A stretch of DNA of 7,194 nt, taken from contig QHXL01000228.1 of assembly GCA_003222935.1 (NCBI GenBank), positions 1 through 7,194 on the forward strand, read 5' to 3'. The position numbers and the translations under genes were made by a program. This document shows positions 6,726 to 7,194 of the stretch, one piece after another (position 1 is the stretch's first letter; each line of letters starts with the position of its first letter). The notes beneath the pieces were generated by a model. It made no database searches. It saw only the letters and a program-made list of their open reading frames with translations, and was not told the DNA's origin. The DNA comes from Acidobacteriota bacterium. GTDB lineage: Bacteria > Acidobacteriota > Blastocatellia > Pyrinomonadales > Pyrinomonadaceae.

Positions 6726-7194
6726 TTATTCGTAGCGGAGCGATTCGATAGGATCGAGTCGAGCTGCCTTCCACGCCGGCCAGATACCGAAGATCAATCC
6801 AATACCTACGCTGGCTACCAAGCCACCAATTGGTGCCCACAACGGTACATAGGACGGTAGGAATAGTCTTAACAGGAGTGTGAATCCCCAACCGATTGAC
6901 AGTCCTACAATGCCGCCGAGACCTGTCAACGTTGCGGCTTCAATCAGAAATTGCCACATGATGTCGCTCTTCTTGGCGCCAATCGCTTTCCGCACGCCGA
7001 TTTCACGCGTTCGTTCGGTGACTGACACAAGCATGATATTCATCACGCCGATACCACCCACCATCAGACCGACCGACGAAATGACAACCATCGCGATAGC
7101 CAGACCGCCGGTGATCGATCGGAAATTGTCGAGGATGCTCTCGGAAGTCTCCATGCCAAAGTTGTCGTTTTCGGCAAACGGTACCTGACGACGA
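6726..7194 (-). CDS. MacB/FtsX-type ABC transporter permease, C-terminal part; 5' end outside window
   Basis: The 155 visible residues are the C-terminal end of a MacB-like ABC permease, a class that couples ATP hydrolysis to mechanical work in the periplasm (efflux of macrolides, peptides or lipoprotein-like substrates) rather than acting as a classical channel. The frame is open to the right edge (reading RRQVPFAENDNFG before the first internal Met at 7154). Features in order are a periplasmic domain end (DNFGMETSESI), a transmembrane helix (LAIAMVVISSVGLMVGGIGV), the cytoplasmic coupling segment ERTREIGVRKAIGAKKSDI, a second helix (about 7010-6890 region), a third helix (LVASVGIGLIFGIWPAW), and the terminal signature PAWKAARLDPIESLRYE. 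This pattern is strongly diagnostic of the MacB family. The cognate ATPase and adaptor would be expected further along the minus strand, outside the window. Confidence 0.88.
   Translation of the reverse strand, partial: RRQVPFAENDNFGMETSESILDNFRSITGGLAIAMVVISSVGLMVGGIGVMNIMLVSVTERTREIGVRKAIGAKKSDIMWQFLIEAATLTGLGGIVGLSIGWGFTLLLRLFLPSYVPLWAPIGGLVASVGIGLIFGIWPAWKAARLDPIESLRYE

Noticed and set aside
51..7188. Many shorter open frames on the strand opposite the recognised genes or in shifted frames.
   Set aside because: They lie wholly inside recognised genes, have no family motifs or ribosome sites, and have shadow-like composition.

Overview
The window looks like an ordinary stretch of a bacterial chromosome with moderate GC content. 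It holds seven protein genes, two of them cut by the window edges, and no RNA genes, CRISPR arrays or transposase genes. Several features would fit a soil or environmental Acidobacteriota-type genome: an acyl-CoA mutase large subunit without a cobalamin domain, a YIP1-family membrane protein beside a MacB/FtsX-type permease, and an unlinked pair of Opp/Dpp ATPases. This taxonomic guess is an inference from gene content and is weak.

Layout. Positions 1-5512 form one tightly packed plus-strand series: the 3' end of a methylmalonyl-CoA mutase-type large subunit (to 863); a secreted DUF4163/DUF3298 protein (916-1929); a GNAT acetyltransferase (1926-2486, overlapping its neighbour by 4 bases); a Tat-exported polysaccharide deacetylase (2494-3432); a DppD/OppD-like ATPase (3435-4460); and a DppF/OppF-like ATPase (4532-5512). 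Gaps are 52, -4, 7, 2 and 71 bases, so most of these genes are probably co-transcribed. A 125-base gap holding a 15-bp dyad and a strong ribosome binding site precedes a seven-helix YIP1-family membrane protein (5638-6633). That gene converges on the minus-strand 3' end of a MacB/FtsX-type permease (6726 to the edge).

How the genes may work together. The DUF3298 protein and the deacetylase together match the domain content of Bacillus subtilis PdaC, which carries both in one chain, here split into two genes around a GNAT gene. The two ATPases would power a peptide/nickel-type importer whose permeases and binding protein are not in the window. A theme of cell-wall modification plus uptake of wall-derived peptides is possible but unproven. 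The mutase fragment belongs to propionate or branched acyl-CoA metabolism and shows no clear link to the rest.

The least ordinary signals are two long inverted repeats, at 4436-4520 and 6637-6723. Each arm of both is itself an imperfect palindrome, and in both the outer foot of the small stem-loop is the tetranucleotide TGTC (mirrored as GACA). This is the architecture of paired REP elements (REPINs). The first one also supplies the last codons and the stop of the DppD-like gene.
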